Notes under the pieces: model-generated | What the model saw: only the letters and a program-made list of their open reading frames with translations | The model's database searches: none | Told to the model about the DNA's origin: nothing | Translations under genes and position numbers: made by a program | Shown: positions 49,476-58,437 of the stretch, in pieces | Position numbering within the stretch: position 1 is the first letter of the stretch | Layout of the letters: each line of letters starts with the position of its first letter | Source of the DNA: Solirubrobacteraceae bacterium | GTDB taxonomy: Bacteria; Actinomycetota; Thermoleophilia; Solirubrobacterales; Solirubrobacteraceae | DNA length: 60,623 nucleotides | Assembly: GCA_030447785.1 (NCBI GenBank) | Contig: JAUJOF010000014.1 | Location: forward strand, 2,427-63,049 | Direction: 5' to 3'

Positions 49476-51053
49476 GTGACGCTGCGGGCACGGACCAGCC
49501 TGCTGCTCGCCGCCTTCGCTGCCGTGCTGGTGGTGTGCGGGCTGCTCATCTCCTCCGCCTTGGCCGGCGCGGAGGGGCCCGAGCGCGCGCTCACCGAGCG
49601 CCTGGACCCGGCCGCCCAGCTCGCGCGCGTGCTGCTGGCGTCCTACGTCGAGCAGGAGACCGCGATGCGCGACTACGTGATCACCGGCGACGAGGACTTC
49701 CTCGATTCGCTCCGCGGTACTCGCCGGCGCGCGCGCGAGGCGGCGGCCCGCCTGCGCTCGATCATGGACGACGATCCGCAGATCCTCGAGGCGCTCGCGG
49801 AGGCCGAGAGGGCGAAGTCCGCATGGGCGACCGTCGCCGCCGAGGCCGAGGTGCTCCCTACGGGCGAAGGGAACAGGAACCGTGAGCGTCAGCTGGCGGT
49901 CACCCGCCGGGGCCAGGAGCGCTTCGACGTCCTGCGCGAGAAGGTCTCCGACCTGCAGGAGGAGATCGAGGACGAGCGCCTGGACGCCGCCGAGATGGCC
50001 ACCGCCGCCGATGGTCGGCTGGTCGCCGCGGTGGCCGGCAGCGGCATCGCCCTCGTGGTGCTCGTGGCCCTGGGCGCGGTGGTGGTGGTGCGCTCGGTGC
50101 TGCGTCCGGTGAGCTCCCTGCGCGCGTCCCTGCGCCGGGTGGCCGGCGGGGACCTCACCTCGGCGGTGGTGGTCGCCGGTCCGCCCGAGGTGCGCGCGAT
50201 CGGACGCGACGCGGAGGCCATGCGCAAGCGCATCCTCGACGAGTTGGACACCGCCCGCGCGGCCGACGAGGGGCTGACCCAACGCGAGCCGGTGGTGGCC
50301 GCCCTGCGCGACCAGCTGCGCGCGTCGACGGTCGATCCACCGCCCGGGGTGCGGGTGGTCGGGATGGTGCACTCCGCCGAGGGCGTGCTGGCCGGCGACT
50401 GGTACGACGTGGTGCGCCTGCCCGGCGGACGCGTGGCGGTGGTCGTGGCCGACGTGTCCGGACACGGCGCGCGAGCGGGCAGCCTGGCCGCACAGTTCAA
50501 GCAGGCGCTGGTCACGGCGCTCTCGCTGGGCAGGCTGGGGCCCGCCGCGCTGGTCGCCGCGCGGACGGTCCTGCATGACCCCGAGCAGTTCGTCACCTGC
50601 GTGATCGCCGAGCTGGATCCGCCCACCGGACGCCTGCGCGTCACCAACGCCGGGCACCCCCCACCCTTGGTCCTGGCCGCGCGCCCGGAGGGCTCGATGA
50701 TCCCCCTTCGCACCCTGTCCAGCCCCGGCTCGGTGGTCAGCCGCATGGTCGAGCCCGACTACGCCTCGCACGAGGCCACCCTGGCCGAGGGCGAGCTGCT
50801 GCTCCTCTACACCGACGGGCTGGTGGAGGCACGCGACGACGACGGCCGCCTGCTGGGCCTGGAGGGCGTGGCACGCGCGCTCGCACGCACGGACGACCCC
50901 CACCCCCAGGCGGTCATCGACGCGTGCCTGGATGCGGCGCGCAGCTTCCGCACCCCGTCCCGGCGCGACGACATCACGCTGGTGGCGCTGGGCCGCGAGC
51001 CGGTGCGCGCTGCCCTCATGCCCGCGGCGCCGGCTCCAGGTGGACGACCTTGA
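49476..51053 (+). CDS. membrane PP2C (SpoIIE-type) phosphatase with CHASE3-like sensor and HAMP
   Basis: A 525-residue signalling phosphatase. TM1 is LLLAAFAAVLVVCGLLISSA, followed by an extracytoplasmic helical CHASE3-like region (YVEQETAMRDYVITGDEDFL), TM2 VAGSGIALVVLVALGAVVVV and a HAMP linker. The cytoplasmic SpoIIE/PP2C domain begins near residue 280: HSAEGVLAGDWYDVVRLPGG, VVVADVSGHGARAG (metal-binding Asp), LRVTNAGHPPPLVLA and LLLLYTDGLVEARDDDGRLL. It probably dephosphorylates an anti-anti-sigma factor (STAS protein), as SpoIIE/RsbU do; no such partner lies in the window. Its 3' end overlaps the convergent ALDH gene by 38 bp. Confidence 0.9.
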   Translation: MTLRARTSLLLAAFAAVLVVCGLLISSALAGAEGPERALTERLDPAAQLARVLLASYVEQETAMRDYVITGDEDFLDSLRGTRRRAREAAARLRSIMDDDPQILEALAEAERAKSAWATVAAEAEVLPTGEGNRNRERQLAVTRRGQERFDVLREKVSDLQEEIEDERLDAAEMATAADGRLVAAVAGSGIALVVLVALGAVVVVRSVLRPVSSLRASLRRVAGGDLTSAVVVAGPPEVRAIGRDAEAMRKRILDELDTARAADEGLTQREPVVAALRDQLRASTVDPPPGVRVVGMVHSAEGVLAGDWYDVVRLPGGRVAVVVADVSGHGARAGSLAAQFKQALVTALSLGRLGPAALVAARTVLHDPEQFVTCVIAELDPPTGRLRVTNAGHPPPLVLAARPEGSMIPLRTLSSPGSVVSRMVEPDYASHEATLAEGELLLLYTDGLVEARDDDGRLLGLEGVARALARTDDPHPQAVIDACLDAARSFRTPSRRDDITLVALGREPVRAALMPAAPAPGGRP

Positions 51054-52412
51054 CCTGGGTCAGCTCGTCGAGCAGCTCGGGGCCGTAGCCCAGACCCAGG
51101 CCGCTGGCGCGCCGGGGGTGGGCCGCGCCGCCAGGCGCGCCACCGAAGACCGCATTGACCTTCACGGTGCCGGCACGCAGGCTGCGCCACGCGCGCTGGG
51201 CGTTGGCCTGGCTGGGGGTGAGGACGGTCGCCGACAGCCCGTACCCCGAGTCGTCGGCCCGTTCGAGCGCCTCGTCGAAGGAGGCGACGGTGAGCACGGG
51301 CGCGACCGGGCCGAAGGTCTCCTCGCGCATGACGGTGCTGTCGGGCGGGACGTCGGCGAGGACGGTGGGCGCGTAGAAGAAGCCGGGCCGGTCCTCGAGG
51401 GCGCGCCCGCCGGCCAGGACCCGTGCCCCGGCGGCCACCGCCTGATCCACGTGGCGGGCGACCTGGTCGCGCTGGGCGGCGTCCACGAGCGGCCCCATCT
51501 CGGTTTCGGGGTCCAGGCCGTTGCCCACGCGCATGGTGCTCGCCCGCTCGGCGAGGGCCTCGAGGAAGGGCGCCGCCACGTCGCGGTGGCAGAGGATGCG
51601 CTCGACCGAGACGCAGATCTGCCCCGCGTTGGCGAAGGCGCCGAGGGCGGCCTGCCCGGCGGCCCAGACGGGGTCGACGCCGGCGTCCACGAGGAGGGGG
51701 TCTTGCCGCCCAGCTCCAGCACGGCCTTCTTGAGCTGGCCGGCGCAGGCGCGGGCGATCTCCCGCCCGGTGGTCACCGAGCCGGTGTGCAGGACGCAGTC
51801 CACCTCTGGGTGACCGACCAGCGCGCGGCCGGCGTGGCCGTCGCCCAGCAGCAGGGTGAGCACGCCCTGGGGCAGCTCGAGCAGCTCGACCAGGCGCCGG
51901 GTGCTCAGCGGCGTCTTCTCGGAGGGCTTGAGGACGACCGCGTTGCCGGTGACCACGGCGGCGGCGAGGTTCTGCCCGGCGATGGCCAGCGGATCGTTCC
52001 AGGGCACGAGGATGGCCACGACGCCGTGGGGCTCGTAGACCATCAGGTCGGTCGCCTCGACATCGCCGTTCAGGGCGCGGCCGCGGTGCAGCGGACCCAG
52101 CTCGGCGAACTGCTCGATGGCCCCCAGACACGCCTCGACGCCACCGCGCGAGTCGTCGAGGGGCTTGCCGTTCTCGCGCGTCTGCAGCTCGGCCAGCTCC
52201 TCGACGTGCCCGCGGGCGCGCGCGGCAGCGGCCTTGAGGATGGCGCTGCGCTCGCCGGCCGGCGTGAGCGCCCACTTCGACTGCGCGGTCCGCGCGCCGC
52301 GCACGGCGACGTCGACGGCCTCGGCGTCGCCGGTGGGGATGCGCTCGAGCTCCTCGCCGGTGGCGGGATCGAGAACGGGGATCGTGGTGGCGGGGGCGTG
52401 GGTGGCCGTCAT
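51016..52412 (-). pseudogene. aldehyde dehydrogenase, one frameshift
   Basis: An NAD(P)-dependent aldehyde dehydrogenase of 465 residues once one C is added to the CCCCC run near 51703. The first half has TTIPVLDPATGEELERIPTG, ILVPWNDPLAIAGQNLAAAV, VLKPSEKTPLSTRRLVELL and the general-base motif VLELGGKTP. The second half has GAFANAGQICVSVERILCH with the catalytic Cys, EETFGPVAPVLTVASFDEAL and KVNAVFGGAPGGAAHPRRAS. The C run explains the break, so the enzyme is probably intact in the organism. It is the last gene of the minus-strand heptose operon; its ATG overlaps the GT9 stop (ATGA). Its substrate is unknown. Confidence 0.82.
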
Positions 52413-53389
52413 GGCAGGGCCTCCATCTGCTCGAGGACGTCGGCGGGTTGGATGGCCAGCAGCCCGGCGTCGGGCCGCTTCCCGTGCGGGTCGCCGCAGC
52501 GGCCGGCCCACAGGACTCGGTGCTGAAAGCGGTCGGGCGGTGGGCCCCACGCGGCGGGGGACACGGGGCCGAAGAGCACCGCCGAGGGCGTGCCCAGCGC
52601 GGTGGCCAGGTGGGCGAGGCCGGTGTCCCCGCACACCACGCGCCCGGCGGCAGCGACCAGGGCGGCGAGGTCGGCGAGGTCGGTGCGCCCGGCCAGCACC
52701 GCGCCGGGCGGCAGCTGGGCGCGCTCGGCCACGGCGCGCGCAAGGATCTGCTCGTCGGGCCCGCCGGTGATCAGCACGCTCCGCCCGCGGGCGCGCTCGG
52801 TGCGCGCGACCGCGGCCCAGCGGGTGATCGGCCAGCGGCGCGCCGGGTCCTTCGCCCCGGGGTGGAGGACGGTGGCTCCGGTCGCCTCCTCGGGGACGGG
52901 GCGCTGCGGCGCCCGAAGCGCCAGGTCGTCGGGGTCGGCGGAGATGCCGTGCGCGGCGATCATCCGACACCAGCGGTGGACCTCGTGCTCGTCGGGGCGC
53001 CAGGGAGGGCCTTCGCGGCTTCGCGGGACGTGGGGGTGGGCAAAGGCGATGAGGCGCTCGGGGTGGGTATCGGTGAGGCGGCGGTGACTGTGCGGGCCGC
53101 GGCCGTGGAGGTTGATGGCCACGCGCGCATGGTGAGCACCGCGGGGCAGGGGGGTGTCCAGCTCGTGATGGTCGAGCAGGGTCAGGTCACCTATGAGGTC
53201 GACGAGGGGAGCGAGGGCCCGCGGGGCGGCCAGGGTGACCGCGTGGTCGGGGAAGGCCCGGCCGATCGCCCGCAGGGCGGGGACCGCGGTGAGCAGATCG
53301 CCGACCCCGAGGGCGCGCAGGACGAGGACGCGGGGCTCCGCCTCTGCGTCGCGCGCGGATCCCGCTGCCTCGCTGTCGGCCTCCTTCAC
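52409..53389 (-). CDS. glycosyltransferase family 9 (heptosyltransferase-like)
   Basis: A 326-residue GT9 enzyme, the family of ADP-heptose:LPS heptosyltransferases. It begins EPRVLVLRALGVGDLLTAVP, then INLHGRGPHSHRRL, VLHPGAKDPARRWPITRWAA, SVLITGGPDEQILARAVAER, GRTDLADLAALVAAAGRVVC and GDTGLAHLATALGTPSAVLF, all matching the donor-binding half. Its GTG overlaps the SDR stop (GTGA) and its stop overlaps the ALDH start. In an organism with an ADP-heptose pathway it would transfer heptose or a related sugar to an envelope acceptor. Confidence 0.87.
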   Translation of the reverse strand: MKEADSEAAGSARDAEAEPRVLVLRALGVGDLLTAVPALRAIGRAFPDHAVTLAAPRALAPLVDLIGDLTLLDHHELDTPLPRGAHHARVAINLHGRGPHSHRRLTDTHPERLIAFAHPHVPRSREGPPWRPDEHEVHRWCRMIAAHGISADPDDLALRAPQRPVPEEATGATVLHPGAKDPARRWPITRWAAVARTERARGRSVLITGGPDEQILARAVAERAQLPPGAVLAGRTDLADLAALVAAAGRVVCGDTGLAHLATALGTPSAVLFGPVSPAAWGPPPDRFQHRVLWAGRCGDPHGKRPDAGLLAIQPADVLEQMEALP

Positions 53390-54078
53390 GGCCACGACGG
53401 CTCGGTTGAGACGGTGAAGACCATCTCGCGCACCTCGAGGCCGGCGGGGCGGGTGAGCGCGAAGACGACGGCCTCGGCGACCTCTTCGGGGGGCGAGAGC
53501 TGGGCGTCGGGCCCGGGCCGGTACTGCTCGGGGCGGTCGTCGAAGAAGGCGGTCTGCATGCCGCCCGGCACGAGCAGCGTCACCCCGAAGCGCCCCTCGG
53601 CCTCCAGCGCCAGTGCCCGAGTGAACCCGACGATCCCGAACTTGGAGGCGCAGTAGGCGCTGGCGTCGGGCAGGGCGCGCAGGCCGAGGGTGGAGGCCAC
53701 GGTGACCACTCGTCCGCGAGCCGCCTCGAGCGCCGGCAGCGCGGCCCGCACGACCGCGCTCGTGCCCAGCAGGTTGACCGCGATCACGCGCTCCCACGCC
53801 TCGGCCTCGACGTCCTCCAGGCGCCCGCTGGCGTCGATCCCCGCTGCGGTCACCACGGCGTCCAGTCCGCCGTGGACCTCGGCCACCCGTCGCACGGCGG
53901 CCTCGGCGGCGCGGGTGTCGGCCAGGTCCACCAGCTCGTGGGCCAGCCCATCGGCGGGCGCCTGGAGGTCGAGCACGACGGGTGTGCCTCCGGCCCCGGC
54001 CACCGCGTCGGCCACCGCCGCCCCCAGCCCGGACGCCCCTCCGGTGACCAGCACCGTGCCCGGCTCAGGCGATGCCAC
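53386..54078 (-). CDS. short-chain dehydrogenase/reductase
   Basis: A 230-residue classical SDR: VLVTGGASGLGAAVADAVAG is the nucleotide loop (TGxxxGxG), AVVTAAGIDASGRLEDVEAE the NxxG-type stretch with Ala for Asn, TVASTLGLRALPDASAYCAS with the YxxxK pair (YCASK), and VPGGMQTAFF. It uses NAD(H) or NADP(H) to oxidise or reduce a sugar or alcohol. Its position between HldE and a GT9 enzyme hints at modification of the heptose nucleotide. It overlaps hldE by 14 bp and the next GT9 gene by 4 bp. Confidence 0.88.
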   Translation of the reverse strand: MASPEPGTVLVTGGASGLGAAVADAVAGAGGTPVVLDLQAPADGLAHELVDLADTRAAEAAVRRVAEVHGGLDAVVTAAGIDASGRLEDVEAEAWERVIAVNLLGTSAVVRAALPALEAARGRVVTVASTLGLRALPDASAYCASKFGIVGFTRALALEAEGRFGVTLLVPGGMQTAFFDDRPEQYRPGPDAQLSPPEEVAEAVVFALTRPAGLEVREMVFTVSTEPSWP

Positions 54079-55562
54079 CGGCGCTCACCTCCTCGATGAG
54101 CGCCGTCGTGGAGCGGCCGTCGACGAAGGGCAGGATGACCGCCTGTCCGCCCCACGCCGCCAGCGTCGCCGCCTCGGGCAGCTGGTGCGCCGCGTAATCG
54201 CCGCCCTTGGCCCAGACGTGCGGGCGCAGGCGCTCGAGCGCCGCGGCCGGGGTGTCCTCGTCGAAGATCGCCACCGCGTCCACGCAGCCCAGCGCGTGGA
54301 GCACGGCGGCGCGGTCCTCCTCGCAGACCAGCGGGCGGGCGGCACCCTTGAGCCGGCGCACGGAGGCGTCGGCGTTGAGGCAGACGACGAGGCGGTCCCC
54401 GAGCGCCCGGGCGGCCTGCAGCGTGTGCACGTGGCCGGGATGCAGGAGGTCGAAGCACCCACCGGTGGCCACCAGCACGCCGCCCTGCGCCCGGGTCTGC
54501 TCGGCCAGCGCCTCGGCCTCGGCGTCCAGCTCGGCGCGCGTGGGGGAGGTCGGCTGTGTTGTCTGCGTCGCACCGGGAGAAGCCAGCCCAACCACCGGCC
54601 CCAGACGCGCGGCGCCGGCCCCGCCGGCAGCCACGAACGCGCTGGCGGCCGCGACCGCCGCGCCCACGGCGCCGGGGGGTTCGACGCCGTCGGCCAGGGC
54701 CGTCGCGGCGCGGGCGGCGAAGCGGTCCCCGGCGCCGCAGGGATCGCCGCTGACCACGCGGGCCGGGAAGGCGTAGGGGCCCTGGCCATGGGCGGCGCAC
54801 AGCACCGCGCCGTCGGCCCCGCGCGTGACGCACACCCACCGCGCCGACCAGCGCTCGGCGAGCGCGGCGCCGTCTGCGGCGGCGCTGAGCAGACCGCCTC
54901 CGGCCGCCGCGACGTCCGGGGAGCGTGCACCGTCTGCGCAGAACCCCGCCGCCTCACGCGCGTTGGGCGTCACCAGCGTCACCCCCGCGACCGGAACGGC
55001 GCCGCGTGGGTGGGGATCCCACACCATGGGGGTACCCGTCGCGGCGCGCTCGGCGATGGCCCCGCGCAGCCCGGGCTCCGCGGCCACGCCGCGGCCGTAG
55101 TCGGCCACCAACAGCGCCTCCGCCCAGCCGATGGCCGCGCGGGCGGCCGCGGTGGCGGCGCCGACCCGGCCGCCGGCGCCGCGATCCACGCGCAGCAGCG
55201 AGCGACCGCCCGCGCGGATGCGCGCCTTCTCGATCGTCTGGCCCTCCAGGCCGAGATCGACCACCTCGACGCCGCTGCGCTCGAGGGCCGCGCGCAGCTC
55301 CTCTCCCGCCGCGTCGGGTGCCAGCGCGGTGACCAGGGTGACCTCACGGCCCTCGGCCGCGGCCAGCGCCGCGGCGAGGCCCGCTCCCCCGGGCCGCGCA
55401 GCCGCCCCGCTCTGGTCGACCACGGGCACCGGCGCGTCGGGACACAGACGCTCCACGGCGCCATCGACGTCGCGGTCAACAGCGCGTCGCCGATCACCAC
55501 GAGGGGGCGGAAGCCGCCGAAGGAGTCCGTCCCCCTCGGCCGGGGACGGCCTGGGGGCTCAC
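54065..55562 (-). pseudogene. hldE: bifunctional heptose kinase/adenylyltransferase HldE, two frameshifts
   Basis: HldE phosphorylates heptose 7-phosphate at C1 (PfkB-fold domain) and later attaches AMP to give ADP-heptose (nucleotidyltransferase domain). The kinase part has RLCPDAPVPVVDQSGAAARP, LLVADYGRGVAAEP, TLVTPNAREAAGF and VSGDPCGAGDRFAARAAT; the transferase part has VATGGCFDLLHPGHVHTLQA and CLNADASVRRLKGAARPLV. Two bases are missing near the start: after LVVIGDALL (near 55479; LLDRDVDG expected) and in a G run near 55522. With both, the GTG at 55562, in GTGA overlap with the upstream gene, gives 500 whole codons. Confidence 0.85.
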
Positions 55563-57454
55563 AGCAGCACCTTGGGTTCGGCCACGGCGCGATCGACGCC
55601 CGCGACCACCCGGTCGACCACGCCGCAGAGGAGGTGGGCGGCCACCAGGTGCAGCTCCTGCACCGTCGAGACCGCCGGCGCCTCGACGCAGACGGCGTCG
55701 TCGCAGGCGTGGGCGAGCAGGTTGGGCCGCGGGCCGGTCAGCGCCCAGGCGGTCACGCCCAGCGTGCGCGCGGCCTCGACCGCGGCGAGCACGTTGGGGC
55801 TGGCGCCCGAGGTGCTCAGCGCGAGCAGCACGTCCCCGTCGCGGGCGTGGGCGCGCACCTGGCGTGCGAAGGCCTGCTCGGCCCCGTAGTCGTTGGCGAT
55901 CGCGGTCAGGCTGGAGGTGTCGCCGTGCAGGCACAGGGCACTCAGGGGCCGGCGCTCGGTCTCGTAGCGGCCCACCAGCTCGGCGGTGAGGTGCTGGGCC
56001 TGGGCGGCGCTGCCCCCGTTGCCCAGCGCCAACAGGCGGCCACCGTCGAGCAGGCGGACGGCGAGGTGGTGACCCCAGGCCTCCAGGCGCTCGGCCTCGC
56101 CGTGCAGGTGCACCAGGGCGTCGGCCAGCGCCCCGAGGTGCTCGAGGGCGCCGGTGGACGCGGGCGCGGGCCGCGCCGCTGCCCCGCCCGCGCGCCGCCG
56201 GCCGGCGCTGGCCGCCTCGTCGCGCGGCAGGCGCGCGTGGCGGGCGGTGGCCACGGTGCGCATGTCGCGGCGGGGGACCAGGCCGGCGTAGACCTCCTGC
56301 GTGGCTCCGGCGATGCGGTCCCAGTCATAGAGCTTGCGCGCCCGGCGCACGCCGGCCTCTCCCAGCGAGGCGCGGGCGGCCTCGTCGGCGAGCAGCGGCC
56401 CGAGCGTACCGGCCAGGCGCTCGGGGTCGCGCGGGGCCACGTGCACGCCGGTGACCCCGTCGACCACGGTGTCGACCATGCCGCCCACGGCGGAGGCCAC
56501 CACGGGCACGCCACAGGCCATGGCCTCCAGGGGCACGATCCCGAACGGCTCATACCAGGGCACGCAGACCACCGCGTCGACGCTGCGCAGCAGGGCCGGC
56601 AGCGCGTCGTGGCGCACCTGCCCGCGCAGCTCGACGCGGTCGGCCACCTCCAGCTCCCGCGCGAGCGCCGTGAGGCGCTGGGCCTCGCGGTCGCCGGCCA
56701 GGTCCTCGCGTGCGGGCCCGCCGGCCACCACGAGGTCCGTGTCGGGCAGCTCGGCCAGCGCGGTGATGGCGTTGCCCACGCCCTTGCGTTCCACCAGGCG
56801 GCCGATCACCGCCAGGCGCCGGCGCCCGGGGGGCCGCGATTCGGCCGGACCGTCGGGGCGGAAGTGGCGCAGGTCGACGCCGCAGGGCACCACCGCGGGC
56901 TTGCGCCTGGGCTCGCCCATGCGCATGAGCTCGAAGGCCTCGTCGGTGCAGGTGGCGACGATCCGCGCGGCGCGGGCGAGGATCTCGCGTTCGATGTGCT
57001 CGCGCTCGGGCGGGCTGGTGTCCCGCGCGCCCTGGTAGCGGCGCTTGACCACGCCCAGCGCGTGGAAGGTGTGCGCGACCGGGATGCCCAGGCGCCCGGC
57101 GGCGCGCAGCGCGACGTGGCCCGACATCCAGAAGTGGCTGTGCACCACGTCGGGACGCTCGGCGCGCCACGCGGCCTCGAGCTCCTCGGCGAAGGCGTCC
57201 ATGTGGGGCAGCAGCTCGTCCTTGGCCAGCGCCGCCGCCGGACCGGCGTCGATGTTGTGGACCTCCACGCCGCGGGCCATGCGCACGCGCCCCTCCAGCC
57301 GCGGGTCGTCGCGTCGCGTGTGTACCACGACACGCGCGCCGCGGCGGGCGAGCGCGCGAGCGAGCGCGGCCACATGCACGTTCTGTCCGCCGGCGTCCAC
57401 GCCGCCCAGGGCGGCCAGCGGGCTGGCGTGCTCGGACACCATGGCGATCTTCAT
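55559..57454 (-). CDS. glycosyltransferase family 4 fused to GmhA-type SIS isomerase
   Basis: A 631-residue single frame with two enzymes. Residues 1-~395 are a GT4 transferase: KIAMVSEHASPLAALGGVDA, GGQNVHVAALARAL, HSHFWMSGHVALRAAGRLG, GVDLRHFRPDG, VIGRLVERKGVGNAITALAE and CVPWYEPFGIVPLEAMACGV. A ~45-residue Arg/Ala/Pro linker follows. Residues ~440-631 are a SIS domain of the sedoheptulose-7-phosphate isomerase (GmhA) type: LLALGNGGSAAQAQHLTAEL, LCLHGDTSSLTAIANDYGAE, ALSTSGASPNVLAAVEAART and TVQELHLVAAHLLC, with the GmhA Glu and His. GmhA makes heptose 7-phosphate for HldE. An internal ATG near residue 398 might also start a free SIS protein. Confidence 0.87.
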   Translation of the reverse strand: MKIAMVSEHASPLAALGGVDAGGQNVHVAALARALARRGARVVVHTRRDDPRLEGRVRMARGVEVHNIDAGPAAALAKDELLPHMDAFAEELEAAWRAERPDVVHSHFWMSGHVALRAAGRLGIPVAHTFHALGVVKRRYQGARDTSPPEREHIEREILARAARIVATCTDEAFELMRMGEPRRKPAVVPCGVDLRHFRPDGPAESRPPGRRRLAVIGRLVERKGVGNAITALAELPDTDLVVAGGPAREDLAGDREAQRLTALARELEVADRVELRGQVRHDALPALLRSVDAVVCVPWYEPFGIVPLEAMACGVPVVASAVGGMVDTVVDGVTGVHVAPRDPERLAGTLGPLLADEAARASLGEAGVRRARKLYDWDRIAGATQEVYAGLVPRRDMRTVATARHARLPRDEAASAGRRRAGGAAARPAPASTGALEHLGALADALVHLHGEAERLEAWGHHLAVRLLDGGRLLALGNGGSAAQAQHLTAELVGRYETERRPLSALCLHGDTSSLTAIANDYGAEQAFARQVRAHARDGDVLLALSTSGASPNVLAAVEAARTLGVTAWALTGPRPNLLAHACDDAVCVEAPAVSTVQELHLVAAHLLCGVVDRVVAGVDRAVAEPKVLL

Positions 57455-58437
57455 CGGGCCACCTCCTCGAGCAGCACGTCCCAGTCGGCCAGGAAGCGAT
57501 CCAGGCCGTAGCGCTCGAGTGCGCCCGCGCGCGCGGCGAGGCCCGCCTCGCGCGCGCGTTCGGGCTCGGCGACGTAGGCGCGCATCGCCTCGGCCAGGGC
57601 GTCGACGCGCGTGGAGACCACGCCGGCGCCCGCGGGAACGGCCTCGGGCGCCTCGGTGGTGGCCAGAGCGACCACGGGCATGCCCAGGTGCATGGCCTCC
57701 AGCAGCGAGAGTCCCAGCGAGGTCCAGCGGATGGGGTGCAGGTAGACCCGCCGGCGGGCCAGCTCGTCGTGCATACGCGCCTGGGGGACGTCGCCCAGCG
57801 AGCGGCTCCCTTCGCCGTTCGCCGACGGGCTTGGCCCGTTCGGAACGCTCCACGCGACGTTCTCGGCGTCCATCCCGAACAGGTCGAGCGGTGCGGCGGC
57901 GGAGAAGCGCTCGAGCAGGTCGGTTCCGGTGACCCGCGCGCGGCGGCGTGCCTCGTTGATGACCACGGCCGCGCGGGCCATCTCGCCGGTGTAGCGGTGA
58001 CCGGGGTCGACGATGCCGTGCTCGATCACCCGCGTGGGCGTGGAGCCCGTGTCCCAGAACAGCCCGTTGAAGTGGGTGACGTGCACGAGCGTCAGGTCGT
58101 CGCGGTCGGCCGCGGGGTGGCGCATCTCGGCGATGCGCCCCTGCGGTGCGTTGTGCTCCACGTACACCGTGGGCACATCGCGGCCGGGCCTTCGACCCGT
58201 CCAGGCCTCGCACAGCGACCTGAGCTCGTGCGGGCGCTGGAGCACCACCGCGTCGAAGTGCGCGTCGCGCAGCTGGTCGGGGCTCAGCTCGGTCACGCTC
58301 GCGGGCCAGTCCCACGTCCGCGCGCGGCCGCGACCGTCGGGCCCGCGGTCGGGGGTGACGGGAACCACGTACTGGTGGTCGCCCTGCACCAGGGCGGTGG
58401 TCCAGGAACCGTGCACGTGCCACAGGAGGACCCTCAT
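57451..58437 (-). CDS. glycosyltransferase family 4-like protein
   Basis: A 328-residue GT-B-type protein: RVLLWHVHGSWTTALVQGDH, VVLQRPHELRSLCEAW, PTVYVEHNAPQGRIAEM, THFNGLFWDTGSTPTRVIEH, GIVDPGHRYTGEMARAAVVI and the donor loop TSLGLSLLEAMHLGMPVVAL. It lacks a strong GRLxxxKG motif but has the usual C-terminal helices. An insert reading VPNGPSPSANGEGSRS around residue 208 is encoded by a palindrome (57816-57847). The ATG and stop both overlap neighbouring genes by 4 nt. It probably acts on the same glycan as the GT9 enzymes. Confidence 0.8.
   Translation of the reverse strand: MRVLLWHVHGSWTTALVQGDHQYVVPVTPDRGPDGRGRARTWDWPASVTELSPDQLRDAHFDAVVLQRPHELRSLCEAWTGRRPGRDVPTVYVEHNAPQGRIAEMRHPAADRDDLTLVHVTHFNGLFWDTGSTPTRVIEHGIVDPGHRYTGEMARAAVVINEARRRARVTGTDLLERFSAAAPLDLFGMDAENVAWSVPNGPSPSANGEGSRSLGDVPQARMHDELARRRVYLHPIRWTSLGLSLLEAMHLGMPVVALATTEAPEAVPAGAGVVSTRVDALAEAMRAYVAEPERAREAGLAARAGALERYGLDRFLADWDVLLEEVAR
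57816..57847. repeat. palindromic insert inside a glycosyltransferase gene
   Basis: A near-perfect inverted repeat around TTG: left arm CGTTCGCCGACGGGC, right arm GCCCGTTCGGAACG, with one bulge and one mismatch. The frame stays open through it. Its minus strand shares GAACGGCGAAG with the dispersed structured repeat. Confidence 0.65.

Noticed and set aside
53690..57511. A very long plus-strand open frame (over 1,200 codons) opposite the heptose operon
   Set aside because: It is antisense to several clearly conserved genes, has His/Arg/Gly/Ala-biased composition and no motif; long antisense frames are expected at this GC content.
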